Shown here piece by piece: positions 1 through 8,599 of a DNA stretch of 64,000 nucleotides. This DNA comes from Maribacter hydrothermalis (GTDB lineage: Bacteria > Bacteroidota > Bacteroidia > Flavobacteriales > Flavobacteriaceae). Position 1 is the first letter of the stretch, and the number at the start of each line of letters is the position of its first letter. The notes beneath the pieces are model-generated. The model did not search any database and was not told where the DNA came from. It saw only the letters and a program-made list of their open reading frames with translations. The translations under genes were made by a program, and so were the position numbers. The DNA lies in NCBI RefSeq assembly GCF_001913155.1, contig NZ_CP018760.1, positions 3,348,001-3,412,000 on the forward strand, written 5' to 3'.

Positions 1-245
1 GCAAATCGTTCTAACTCACCTTCAGTGGATAATTTTTCGATAATTTTTTTATCCTTAGCAATTTCTTCTTTTAAAAAATCTTGTGTTTTTTCTAATTTTT
101 TTATCTCTTTTCTTAATTCTAGATGAATTAAGAGAGAATTGGTGTCAAAAAAAAGCATCCAAACAACAAAAACAGAAAAGACCATTACATAGGTATTGGT
201 CATTATTTTAAACCATTTCTTTTTTTTAAAATCTTTAAATGCCAT
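1..245 (-). CDS. FtsB/DivIC-family septum formation initiator (partial, C-terminus outside window)
   Basis: About 81 residues are visible, starting MAFKDFKKKKWFK. A basic N-terminus is followed by one membrane helix (about residues 16-36, rich in V, F and W) and a charged coiled coil (LELRKEIKKLEKTQDF) that ends in ELERFA as the frame runs off the window. This is the FtsB/DivIC layout: a bitopic divisome protein whose periplasmic coiled coil pairs with FtsL-like partners to recruit and activate septal cell-wall synthesis. The start codon overlaps the stop of the uridine kinase gene by one base (TAATG), so the two are translationally coupled. The family call is good; the exact paralogue is not decided. 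Confidence 0.85.
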   Translation of the reverse strand, partial: MAFKDFKKKKWFKIMTNTYVMVFSVFVVWMLFFDTNSLLIHLELRKEIKKLEKTQDFLKEEIAKDKKIIEKLSTEGELERF

Positions 246-859
246 TAGGACTGCATTATTTTTTCGTTGATAATACTCTTAACTATTTCAACAGCTACCG
301 TGTTGTATTTGTTATTTGGTATAATAATATCGGCATATTCTTTTGTTGGTTCAATAAATTGCTCGTGCATTGGTTTTATTATAGTCTGATATTTTTCTAT
401 GGTCTCATCTAATTTCCATCCACGTTCATTGACATCTCTTTTTAATCTCCTAATAAGCCTTTCATCCGTATCTGCATGTACAAATATCTTTATATCGAAC
501 ATTTTGCGAATGGCAGAATTGGTCATAATTAAAATTCCCTCAACAATAATTACTTTAGTAGGATGAGTTAAAACTGTCTTTGCGGTTCTATTACACTCTA
601 GAAAAGAATAAACAGGTTGTTCTATAGATTCTCCATTTTTTAAAGAAATTAAATGTTTTTCTAAAAGCGCAAAATCAATAGAGCTAGGGTGGTCAAAATT
701 TGTCTTCCTTCTTTCTTCTAATGATAAGTGTGATAAGTCATTATAATAAGAATCTTGAGAAATTACACCAACTTCTTCATTGGGTAATTCATTTATTATT
801 TGATTTACTACAGTAGTTTTTCCGCAACCCGTCCCGCCAGCTATACCTATAATCAGCAT
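245..859 (-). CDS. udk: Uridine kinase (uridine/cytidine salvage)
   Basis: The 204-residue cytosolic kinase phosphorylates uridine and cytidine to UMP and CMP in pyrimidine salvage. The P-loop GGTGCGKTT lies at residues 8-16, followed by DSYYNDLS, the NFDHPSSIDF nucleoside-binding segment and the EGILIM strand, all typical of uridine kinases. The frame stays open 33 codons further upstream, but that extension runs through an intergenic repeat and is not protein-like. The start at MLIIGIAGG puts the P-loop at its usual place and gives the family's usual length. It is followed by, and overlaps by one base, the FtsB/DivIC gene. Confidence 0.95.
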   Translation of the reverse strand: MLIIGIAGGTGCGKTTVVNQIINELPNEEVGVISQDSYYNDLSHLSLEERRKTNFDHPSSIDFALLEKHLISLKNGESIEQPVYSFLECNRTAKTVLTHPTKVIIVEGILIMTNSAIRKMFDIKIFVHADTDERLIRRLKRDVNERGWKLDETIEKYQTIIKPMHEQFIEPTKEYADIIIPNNKYNTVAVEIVKSIINEKIMQS

Positions 860-868
860 ATAATTTAG

Positions 869-967
869 TTTACTCGTTAAACGAGATTTAAATTGCTCCG
901 ACATTCTTGTCGAAATAAATATCAATTTTCTATTTATTGCCCAGTGGGCATACCACAAAGGGCTTTA
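869..967. repeat. Dispersed palindromic intergenic repeat, copy A
   Basis: Begins TTTACTCGTTAAACGAG, where CTCGTT-A-AACGAG is a perfect palindrome. The equivalent arm in copies B and D is CTCGAT-A-ATCGAG, so one base pair differs on both sides (A-T changed to T-A). Two further hairpins follow: CGAC-attctt-GTCG and GCCC-agt-GGGC. This copy sits just upstream of the udk start. The ends are set by comparison by eye and may be off by a few bases. Confidence 0.6.
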
Positions 968-1060
968 ACTGCAAAAGTACATATTTGATTTTCAATAATT
1001 ACTAAAACTCAAAAATCAACTTTAAATAACATAGCTTGATTTGTTAAGCCGTATTTTTGC

Positions 1061-2287
1061 ATGATGCAAAAAGAACAGGTTAAACCTAATTTTGAGTTTG
1101 TAGCTTTAATGGCATCATTAATGTCTATAGTTGCCTTAACTATAGACGCTATATTACCGGCAATTGCTGATATTGGCATTGCTATTCATAGTCTTGACCC
1201 AATTAAAAATCAATTGTTGGTTACCATGATATTTTTAGGATTGGGTGTAGGTCAATTATTCTTTGGGCCACTATCTGATAGCTTAGGAAGAAAACCCATT
1301 GTTTATTTTGGATTTATTATTTTTTCAATTGCAAGCGTTATTTGTTTGATTGCGCCGAATCTAGAAATAATGCTAGTTGGTAGAGTATTGCAGGGTGTAG
1401 GTCTTTCGGCCCCAAGAACCATAAGTATATCTATTATTCGTGATACCTATAAAGGAGATTATATGGCGAAAATAATGTCTTTTGTGACCGCTTTCTTTAT
1501 TTTAGTTCCTATTGTTGCTCCTGCTATAGGGAAAAGTATAATGCACATTTTGGGATGGCAAGGTATTTTTTACATTCAATTATTTTTTGCCCTCGTAGTT
1601 GGGGTATGGTTTTGGAAAAGACAAGAAGAAACACTTAAACCAGCCTTTAAAGTTCCATTTTCATTCGCTGTATTTATAAAAGGAACTAAAGAAATATTTA
1701 AGTATAAAGAGACTGTTTCTTGTACAATCATTTCAGGTTTAATTACGGGCTCGTTTTTAGTTTACCTCAGTACTGCACAACATGTGTTCGAGGAATTATA
1801 TGGCCTAAAAGAATCATTCCCATATGTGTTTGCTGGTTTGGCTTTTTCAGTGGGAGTTTCTACACTTATGAACGGTACACTGGTTCTTCGTTTTGGAATG
1901 CGGAATTTATCATTTTTAGCCTTGGCAGTATTTACATCACTGGCTCTGGGCTATAGTTTACTATTTTGGAATTCAGCGGACCCAAATTTAACTGTACTAT
2001 TAATTTTCATGTCTTTATTATTTTTATGCTTAGGATTTATTTGGGGCAATATGAGGTCAATTGCTATGGAACCTATTGGTCATATTGCAGGTATTGGGGC
2101 TGCCATTACCGGTTTTGTATCAACCATATTATCTATACCTATTTCTATTTTTGTGGGTAGTTTTGTAGAAGATTCGGTATGGGCATTGTTCGCTGGGCTT
2201 GGAGTGTGTGGTTTAATATCTGTTTTATTATTTATTGCTTTTAAAACAAGACCCTTGTTTGCTAAAAATCATGCTTTTATTAATTAG
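1061..2287 (+). CDS. MFS drug-efflux transporter, Bcr/CflA type
   Basis: The 408-residue inner-membrane protein has about 12 hydrophobic segments and an MFS motif A between helices 2 and 3 (FFGPLSDSLGRKPI, about residues 67-80). A motif C-like stretch lies near LVPIVAPAIGKSI. Within the superfamily it looks like the Bcr/CflA drug:H+ antiporters. Substrate is unknown. Two ATG codons are adjacent; either could start. It is monocistronic by layout, transcribed away from udk. It could equally export a metabolite. Confidence 0.8.
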   Translation: MMQKEQVKPNFEFVALMASLMSIVALTIDAILPAIADIGIAIHSLDPIKNQLLVTMIFLGLGVGQLFFGPLSDSLGRKPIVYFGFIIFSIASVICLIAPNLEIMLVGRVLQGVGLSAPRTISISIIRDTYKGDYMAKIMSFVTAFFILVPIVAPAIGKSIMHILGWQGIFYIQLFFALVVGVWFWKRQEETLKPAFKVPFSFAVFIKGTKEIFKYKETVSCTIISGLITGSFLVYLSTAQHVFEELYGLKESFPYVFAGLAFSVGVSTLMNGTLVLRFGMRNLSFLALAVFTSLALGYSLLFWNSADPNLTVLLIFMSLLFLCLGFIWGNMRSIAMEPIGHIAGIGAAITGFVSTILSIPISIFVGSFVEDSVWALFAGLGVCGLISVLLFIAFKTRPLFAKNHAFIN

Positions 2288-2416
2288 AATAGTAATGATT
2301 TTTTGAAACAGTGTTTTGTTGACTATGAATAACATTTAAGATAGATGAAGTTGAAATTGTTTTAGAAGTTAAAGTTGTTTTTATTAACTTATATTAAGAA
2401 CTAAATTTTAATCTTC

Positions 2417-3280
2417 ATGAACTCACTTCAAAAACTAGGATACGATAGTGATGCAAAATTATTGATTATTCATGCTGATGATGCCGGACTTTCGCATTCG
2501 GAGAATAGAGCTACAATATACGCTCTAAAAAATGGATTTGTTAATTCGTACAGTATAATGGTACCTTGTCCTTGGTTTTATGAAATGGCATTATTTGCAA
2601 AAGAAAACCCCCAAATTGATAATGGCGTTCATTTAACTTTAACATGTGAATGGGAAAACTATAAGTTTGGCCCTGTGTTGCCAATAACTGAAGTACCAAG
2701 TTTGGTTGATGAAAACGGACACTTTTTTAAAAAGCGAGAAGAATTAAGAATTAAGGCTAAACCAGAACATGTTGAAAAAGAGCTTCGCGCACAAATTGAT
2801 AAAGCATTAAACTTTGGATTACAACCAACACATTTAGATTCACATATGTACAGTGTCGGTTCAAATAAAAAATTTTTTAAAATTTATAAAAAATTGGGAA
2901 AAGAATATGGACTTCCCGTATTGGTAAATCCTCAACTTATGGAGATGGTTGGGATTGATGCAGAACTTTGTGTTGAGGAAGATGACTTTATTGTTGACCA
3001 AACTTACGTAGGGAATTATAATTATTTTGAAAAAGGAAAGCTATCGGATTTTTATACGGAAACTATAGAAGGCTTGTCCGCGGGTGTAAACCTTATTTTA
3101 ATTCATCCAGCGTTTGATGATGATGAAATGAAAGGAGTAACTGTAAATCATCCAAATTTTGGTTCGGCTTGGCGTCAAATTGATATAGATTATTTTACTA
3201 AAGTGGAAAATAGATTAAAACTCAAAGAAAATAATATCAAACTAATCACTTGGGCAGATATTAAAAATTTATCTAGCTGA
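2417..3280 (+). CDS. ChbG/YdjC-family carbohydrate deacetylase
   Basis: A 287-residue cytosolic protein of the YdjC/ChbG family, metal-dependent deacetylases acting on chito-oligosaccharides and related sugars. The first motif HADDAG (residues 19-24) holds the catalytic and metal Asp pair. NGVHLTLT places a ligand at His72, and THLDSH gives His139 and His143. [13 protein letters not shown] near the C-terminus fits the family's last motif. No signal peptide is seen. The nearby recycling genes make an N-acetyl-sugar substrate plausible, but nothing in the sequence fixes it. It converges on acs across a shared hairpin. Confidence 0.8.
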   Translation: MNSLQKLGYDSDAKLLIIHADDAGLSHSENRATIYALKNGFVNSYSIMVPCPWFYEMALFAKENPQIDNGVHLTLTCEWENYKFGPVLPITEVPSLVDENGHFFKKREELRIKAKPEHVEKELRAQIDKALNFGLQPTHLDSHMYSVGSNKKFFKIYKKLGKEYGLPVLVNPQLMEMVGIDAELCVEEDDFIVDQTYVGNYNYFEKGKLSDFYTETIEGLSAGVNLILIHPAFDDDEMKGVTVNHPNFGSAWRQIDIDYFTKVENRLKLKENNIKLITWADIKNLSS

Positions 3281-3323
3281 AATTCGAATTAAAAAAAGTT
3301 TTTAGTATTCTTTTTCTAAAGAA

Positions 3324-3370
3324 AATATCCTTCAAAAAACCATATTAAAATGGAATTTGTGAAGGATATT
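3324..3370. terminator. Inverted repeat between convergent chbG-like gene and acs
   Basis: An 11-bp perfect inverted repeat (AATATCCTTCA / TGAAGGATATT) with an inner CCAT/ATGG stem lies between the two convergent stop codons. The T-runs are short, so it is a possible bidirectional terminator rather than a canonical one. Confidence 0.45.
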
Positions 3371-3399
3371 ATACTTCGCTGATAGCACTTTGTTAAAGA

Positions 3400-5307
3400 T
3401 TATAAAGCATTATCCATAATTTCCTGTACTACCTCAGGATTTAGTAACGTACTAGTATCGCCTAAGTTACTGGTGTCGTTACTAGCAATTTTACGTAAAA
3501 TTCTACGCATTATTTTACCGCTACGGGTTTTAGGAAGTCCGGATACAAACTGAATCTTGTCCAGCTTTGCTATAGGTCCTATATGTTCTGTAATCTGTTG
3601 ATTTATTTCTTTTCTTAGATTTTCTCTATCTCTGCTTTCGCCTGTTTCTTTTAAAATTACAAATCCGTAAAGGGCATTTCCTTTTACATCGTGTGTGAAA
3701 CCTACAATTGCAGATTCTGCAACAGCTGGGTGTTCGTTGATGGAATCTTCAATAGGAGCAGTTCCTAGGTTATGTCCAGATACAATAATTACATCATCAA
3801 CACGACCAGTTATTCTGTAATATCCTACAGCATCTCGTAATGCACCATCACCCGTAAAGTATTTATCTTCATAGGCAGAAAAATAGGTGTCTCTATATCT
3901 ATCATGATTACCCCATATTGTTCTCGCAATTGCAGGCCATGGGAATTTAATGCATAAGCGACCTTCTACTTGGTTGCCTTTTATTTCATTTGCATTCTCA
4001 TCCATTAGGGCTGGTTGAATTCCTATGAAAGGTAGTGTTGCATATGTTGGTGCAGTTGGTGTTACATAGGGTATTGGGGTAATCATAATTCCTCCTGTTT
4101 CTGTCTGCCACCAAGTATCTACAATAGGGCTGTTTTTTTTGCCTACATTATTATTATACCAGTGCCATGCTTCTTCGTTTATAGGTTCACCAACAGAACC
4201 TAAAACCTTGAGGCTAGATAGGTCATACTTTTCAACGTAATCTAAATTTTCCTTTGCCAATGCTCTAATAGCAGTTGGTGCAGTATAAAACTGAGTTACT
4301 TTGTGTTTTTGTACTACATCCCAAAAACGACCAAAATCTGGATAGGAGGGAACCCCCTCAAACATAACAGTTGTTGCACCGTTTGCTAACGGGCCGTATA
4401 CGATATAGGAATGACCTGTGATCCACCCTATGTCTGCTGTACACCAATAGATATCATTTTCAGTGTATTGGAATACATTTTTAAACGTATAGGCAGTGTA
4501 TACCATATATCCCGCAGTGGTATGTACCATACCTTTTGGAGTGCCTGTTGAGCCAGATGTATACAAAATAAACAAGGGGTCTTCTGCATCCATTATTTCA
4601 GCTACGCAATCTGCATAAGCATCTTCCAATAATGGTTTTAGCCATTTATCCCGTCCTTTTTCCATGTGTATTTCAGTGCCAGTGCGTTTTACAACTAGTA
4701 CATTTTTTACACCAGGACAATCTTCTAGAGCCTTGTCTACTATTCCCTTTAAATCAATTGCTTTTGTCCCCCTAAAAGAGCCATCGGAAGTAATGACCAT
4801 TTTACAATCAGAATCATTTATTCTTGTAGATAATGCGTTAGATGAAAAACCGGCAAAAACTACCGAGTGTATTGCTCCTATTCTTGCACACGCCAATAAC
4901 GCTACGGCAAGTTCAGGAATCATAGGTAAGTAAATACAAACGCGGTCTCCTTTTTTTACACCATGGTCTAATAGCACATTAGCCATACGACAAACTCGTT
5001 CATGTAGCTGTCTATAGGTAATATGGACCGCTTCTTCTTTAGGGTTATTGGGTTCAAATATTATGGCAGTTTTAGAGCCTCGTGTCGGTAAATGGCGGTC
5101 TAAGCAATTTTCTGTAATGTTTAATTTAGCACCCTCAAACCACTTTATTTCTGGTTTTTTAAAATCCCAGCTTAAGACATTATCCCAGCGCTTACGCCAA
5201 ACAAAATGTTCTTCTGCAATCTCTTCCCAAAAGGCTTCGGGGTTACGAACCGATTTTCGGTATACTTGAAAATATTCCTCTAAATGCTTAATGTGGTAAT
5301 TACTCAT
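3400..5307 (-). CDS. acs: Acetyl-CoA synthetase (AMP-forming)
   Basis: The 635-residue cytosolic enzyme converts acetate, ATP and CoA to acetyl-CoA, AMP and PPi. It has an N-terminal ACAS domain, the adenylate-forming P-loop YTSGSTGTPKG (about residue 250), the TWWQTETGG motif, and a C-terminal swivel domain. That domain carries the conserved lysine in RSGKIMRR (about residue 598), the residue acetylated in many Acs enzymes. Length is full for the family. It lies downstream of the symporter and DUF4212 genes on the same strand, so uptake and activation of acetate are probably co-expressed. Propionate could be a secondary substrate. Confidence 0.96.
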   Translation of the reverse strand: MSNYHIKHLEEYFQVYRKSVRNPEAFWEEIAEEHFVWRKRWDNVLSWDFKKPEIKWFEGAKLNITENCLDRHLPTRGSKTAIIFEPNNPKEEAVHITYRQLHERVCRMANVLLDHGVKKGDRVCIYLPMIPELAVALLACARIGAIHSVVFAGFSSNALSTRINDSDCKMVITSDGSFRGTKAIDLKGIVDKALEDCPGVKNVLVVKRTGTEIHMEKGRDKWLKPLLEDAYADCVAEIMDAEDPLFILYTSGSTGTPKGMVHTTAGYMVYTAYTFKNVFQYTENDIYWCTADIGWITGHSYIVYGPLANGATTVMFEGVPSYPDFGRFWDVVQKHKVTQFYTAPTAIRALAKENLDYVEKYDLSSLKVLGSVGEPINEEAWHWYNNNVGKKNSPIVDTWWQTETGGIMITPIPYVTPTAPTYATLPFIGIQPALMDENANEIKGNQVEGRLCIKFPWPAIARTIWGNHDRYRDTYFSAYEDKYFTGDGALRDAVGYYRITGRVDDVIIVSGHNLGTAPIEDSINEHPAVAESAIVGFTHDVKGNALYGFVILKETGESRDRENLRKEINQQITEHIGPIAKLDKIQFVSGLPKTRSGKIMRRILRKIASNDTSNLGDTSTLLNPEVVQEIMDNAL

Positions 5308-5378
5308 GGTATGCGTTAATTTGATATGTAAAGGAGCTTAAAGTCCTTAAGTTGTTGTTGAATGTTGATTTGTTTCAA

Positions 5379-7073
5379 TTAATGTTCCGCGGCATCACCT
5401 GCACCGCTTGGTATCCTAATATTTTCTACAATTTCCTGTACTTCTTTTGGTGGTTCTGGCGTAAACTGTAAAACAATAATCGCTACTATAAAGTTAGCAA
5501 TCATAGCGATACTACCAAAGCCTTCGGGTGAAATGCCAAACCACCAATCTGCCGGTGCTCCTCCACCAAACCAGCCGAATTTAAACTTGGTCATATAGAA
5601 CAGCATAAGGATTATGCCGACCACCATTCCGCTTATGGCTCCTTCTTTGTTCATTTTCTTATAAAATATGCCAAGCACAATAGCAGGGAAGAAAGATGCC
5701 GCTGCCAAACCAAATGCCAGTGCGACTACTGCAGCCACAAAACCAAGTGGATTTATTCCAAAATACCCTGCGATTACAACGGCTACGGTTGCAGCGCCCC
5801 TAGCTACCCATAACTCTGACTTGTCGGAGATATTTGGATTAAAAACTTTCTTAACCAAATCATGAGAAACGGATGCAGAAATAACTAACAAAAGTCCGGC
5901 AGCTGTTGAAAGGGCTGCGGCAAGAGCTCCTGCTGCAACTAAGGCGATAACCCATGCGGGTAAATCTGCAATTTCCGGATTTGCTAAAACCATGATATCA
6001 TTATCTATTGTCAACTCGTTTTTAGACTTGTCCGCTACATATTGAATTTTTCCATCTTCATTTTTATCATCAAAAGTTAATAATCCGGTTTCTTCCCAAT
6101 TTTTGAACCAAACAGGCATACTTGAATATTCTTCGTTACTAACGGTATTAATAAGATTGGTCTTAGCAAATACAGACACAGCAGGGGCAGTAGTATAAAG
6201 AATAGCAATTAGTAGCAGTGCTAATCCGGCAGATTTACGAGCGTCTTTTACTTTTTTAACGGTAAAAAATCGAACAATTACATGTGGTAATCCTGCAGTA
6301 CCTACCATTAACGCTAAGGTGATGGCAAAAACATCGGCCATAGATTTAGAGCCATTAGTATATTCATTGAACCCTAGTTCAGTTGATAATCCGTCTAACT
6401 TATCCAATAGAAAATCACCCGACCCATCATTTAACGTCGATCCCATGCCCAATTGCGGAATTGGGTTGCCTGTCATTTGAATAGAAATAAAAATTGCAGG
6501 AACCATAAAAGCAAAAATCAGAACACAATACTGTGCAACTTGGGTGTAAGTGATACCTTTCATACCCCCAAGAACAGCGTAAAATAGTACAATGATCATT
6601 CCTATTATCACTCCAGTATTGATATCTACTTGTAAAAATCTAGAGAATACTACGCCAACCCCTCGCATTTGCCCTGCTACATAGGTAAATGACACTATAA
6701 GTGCACAAAGTACGGCTACAATACGTGCGGTTTTTGAATAATATCTATCACCTATAAAATCGGGAACCGTAAACTTTCCAAATTTTCTTAAATACGGAGC
6801 TAATAGTAGTGCTAGCAGTACATAGCCACCTGTCCAACCCATGAGGTAAACAGAGCCATCATAACCTGCAAAGGAAATTATACCGGCCATAGAAATGAAA
6901 GAGGCGGCCGACATCCAATCGGCTGCGGTTGCCATTCCGTTGGCAAGTGGAGAAACTCCGCCGCCAGCAACATAAAAATCTTTTGTAGAACCGGCTCTAG
7001 ACCAAATTGCGATTCCTATATAAAGGGCGAAAGTGAGTCCTACTAAAATATACGTCCAGGTTTGAACACTCAT
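5379..7073 (-). CDS. Sodium:solute symporter, ActP-like (VC_2705 type)
   Basis: A 564-residue SSS-family transporter with about 13 membrane segments. The core has GWTGGYVLLALLLAPYLRKFG and TAGLPHVIVRFFTV, as in acetate permeases. Between two helices (about residues 305-365) is a hydrophilic insert containing DDKNEDGKIQYV. It resembles the first half of an EF-hand calcium loop (D-x-N-x-D-G-x-I) but lacks an acidic residue at position 12. The DUF4212 gene just upstream and acs just downstream support import of acetate or a similar monocarboxylate. Substrate is inferred from context. Confidence 0.88.
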   Translation of the reverse strand: MSVQTWTYILVGLTFALYIGIAIWSRAGSTKDFYVAGGGVSPLANGMATAADWMSAASFISMAGIISFAGYDGSVYLMGWTGGYVLLALLLAPYLRKFGKFTVPDFIGDRYYSKTARIVAVLCALIVSFTYVAGQMRGVGVVFSRFLQVDINTGVIIGMIIVLFYAVLGGMKGITYTQVAQYCVLIFAFMVPAIFISIQMTGNPIPQLGMGSTLNDGSGDFLLDKLDGLSTELGFNEYTNGSKSMADVFAITLALMVGTAGLPHVIVRFFTVKKVKDARKSAGLALLLIAILYTTAPAVSVFAKTNLINTVSNEEYSSMPVWFKNWEETGLLTFDDKNEDGKIQYVADKSKNELTIDNDIMVLANPEIADLPAWVIALVAAGALAAALSTAAGLLLVISASVSHDLVKKVFNPNISDKSELWVARGAATVAVVIAGYFGINPLGFVAAVVALAFGLAAASFFPAIVLGIFYKKMNKEGAISGMVVGIILMLFYMTKFKFGWFGGGAPADWWFGISPEGFGSIAMIANFIVAIIVLQFTPEPPKEVQEIVENIRIPSGAGDAAEH

Positions 7074-7106
7074 AATGCGGTTTTTTGGTGGTTGATGGTT
7101 GTGGTG

Positions 7107-7367
7107 TTATTCGTTGTAGCCGTATTTTTTATCCAACTTGTTCATGAGTTTTACATAAACAAAGATTAGTATAACAAATACGTAGATTGACCCTTGCTGT
7201 GCAAACCAAAAGCCTAGTTTAAAACCTCCTATTTTAATGGTATCCAAAGTTTCTTTGAATAGGATGCCTGCACCAAAGGAAACGATAAACCAAATAGCAA
7301 GTAAAATGAATAAGTACCTGACGTTTTCTTTCCAGTAGGCCGATGCTTTCTTTTGTTTATCTGACAT
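7107..7367 (-). CDS. DUF4212 small membrane subunit of the acetate-type symporter
   Basis: An 86-residue protein with two hydrophobic helices (YLFILLAIWFIVSFGAGILF and the IYVFVILIFVYVKLM region) and charged ends. It matches the DUF4212 family, which is characteristically encoded just before VC_2705-type SSS symporters. It may assist or be a subunit of that transporter. First gene of the DUF4212-symporter-acs run; 33 bases separate it from the symporter. No clear -7 box was seen in the 130 bases upstream, though GAAGTGAACTTC at 7386-7397 is an inverted repeat that could bind a regulator. Confidence 0.85.
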   Translation of the reverse strand: MSDKQKKASAYWKENVRYLFILLAIWFIVSFGAGILFKETLDTIKIGGFKLGFWFAQQGSIYVFVILIFVYVKLMNKLDKKYGYNE

Positions 7368-7499
7368 TTCTATTTCTGTTTTAATGAAGTGAACTTCCTT
7401 TGGGTTGATCTAAAGAAACTTCACATATAATTACTGCTACACAGCGATTTACTTCCGCTTATTTAAATAATGATTATCGGGTAAATTAAGTAAAAAAGT

Positions 7500-8576
7500 T
7501 TAATTGGGTATGAACAATACTCCGCTAGAGGAGTCTTTTTTTGCTCCGGTCACAGATGAGAGTACATTTGTTAATTGCTCAACCCTTAAAACACCCATTA
7601 ATGCAAATACTAGAGCTTCTTTAAATTCAATAATAATTTTATCAGGTACAACTACTTTTGTAGTGGTACCCAATTTTTGTTGTAAAGTTTCTATTAAAAA
7701 TGAGTTCAATGCCCCGCCGCCAGTAATCAATAATCGTTGGTTTTTATGTATATAATTCAGCTGAATCTGCTGGGCGACCTTATCACAAATATGATGAATA
7801 CTTGTATGTAATAGATTCTCAATGGTGTCTTCTGTACCTTCAACAATAGGAACTACTTCTTCTAAAAACCACTCGTAGCCAATGGATTTTGGATGCGGCA
7901 ATAAATAATACTTTAGACTATTTAATTGGCCTAGCATTTCTATGTTTATACTACCTGAACGAGCAAGCTTACCATCTTCATCATATTCTAAATCAACTTT
8001 TCTAGTGATATAGTTAAGAATCATATTTGCTAAACCTATGTCATAAGCAATTCTTTTGTCTTTTACTTCAAAAGAAATATTGCTTATGCCGCCTAAATTC
8101 AAGCAAAATTCAAATTCATTAAAAAACATTCTGTCACCAATTGGTACTAAAGGAGCACCTTGTCCACCAAGTGCCAAGTCATTTGTTCTGAAATCGGCAA
8201 TTACTTTAATACCGGTGGAATTTGCCAAATGTTGCGCTGAACCTACTTGAAAAGTAAGACCCATTTCTGGTCTATGATGCGTGGTATGTCCATGACTAGC
8301 AATGTAGTCAACCTCTAAATTGTTTTCATTTATAAATATTGAAGTTTGTTCCCCAAGCCATGTGCCATAGGTGTTATGTAATTCAATAAGCTTTTCTGCG
8401 GATAAACTAATTGCATTTTTTAGCGTATTCAGCATTTCTAATGAATACTTGACGCTTTTAGTTTCTTTGATATCAAAATGCCAAGTTCCTTTGTTTTCCC
8501 AAATATGACAGTAGGCTAAATCAAGGCCATCCAATGATGTGCCCGACATGAGACCGATTATTTTATATGTTTTCAT
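7500..8576 (-). CDS. anmK: Anhydro-N-acetylmuramic acid kinase
   Basis: A 358-residue cytosolic kinase of the ASKHA fold. It opens the 1,6-anhydro ring of anhMurNAc while phosphorylating it, giving MurNAc-6-P. The N-terminal signature GLMSGTSLDGLD (residues 8-19), the DFRTNDLALGGQGAPLVP segment and LNLGGISNI are diagnostic. It is the last gene of the minus-strand run GHL10 - permease - nagZ - anmK, 23 bases after nagZ. Its product is the substrate of MurQ, encoded 7 kb away in the same island. Confidence 0.95.
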   Translation of the reverse strand: MKTYKIIGLMSGTSLDGLDLAYCHIWENKGTWHFDIKETKSVKYSLEMLNTLKNAISLSAEKLIELHNTYGTWLGEQTSIFINENNLEVDYIASHGHTTHHRPEMGLTFQVGSAQHLANSTGIKVIADFRTNDLALGGQGAPLVPIGDRMFFNEFEFCLNLGGISNISFEVKDKRIAYDIGLANMILNYITRKVDLEYDEDGKLARSGSINIEMLGQLNSLKYYLLPHPKSIGYEWFLEEVVPIVEGTEDTIENLLHTSIHHICDKVAQQIQLNYIHKNQRLLITGGGALNSFLIETLQQKLGTTTKVVVPDKIIIEFKEALVFALMGVLRVEQLTNVLSSVTGAKKDSSSGVLFIPN

Positions 8577-8599
8577 TTGGATTCTTATTAATCAATGAA

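Noticed and set aside
860..958. In-frame N-terminal extension of uridine kinase by 33 residues
   Set aside because: It translates repeat copy A, is not protein-like, and the internal ATG gives the P-loop position and length expected for the family.
1040..1059. TATTTTTG before the MFS gene as a promoter box
   Set aside because: The implied transcription start would fall after the ATG and no TTG lies at a suitable distance upstream.
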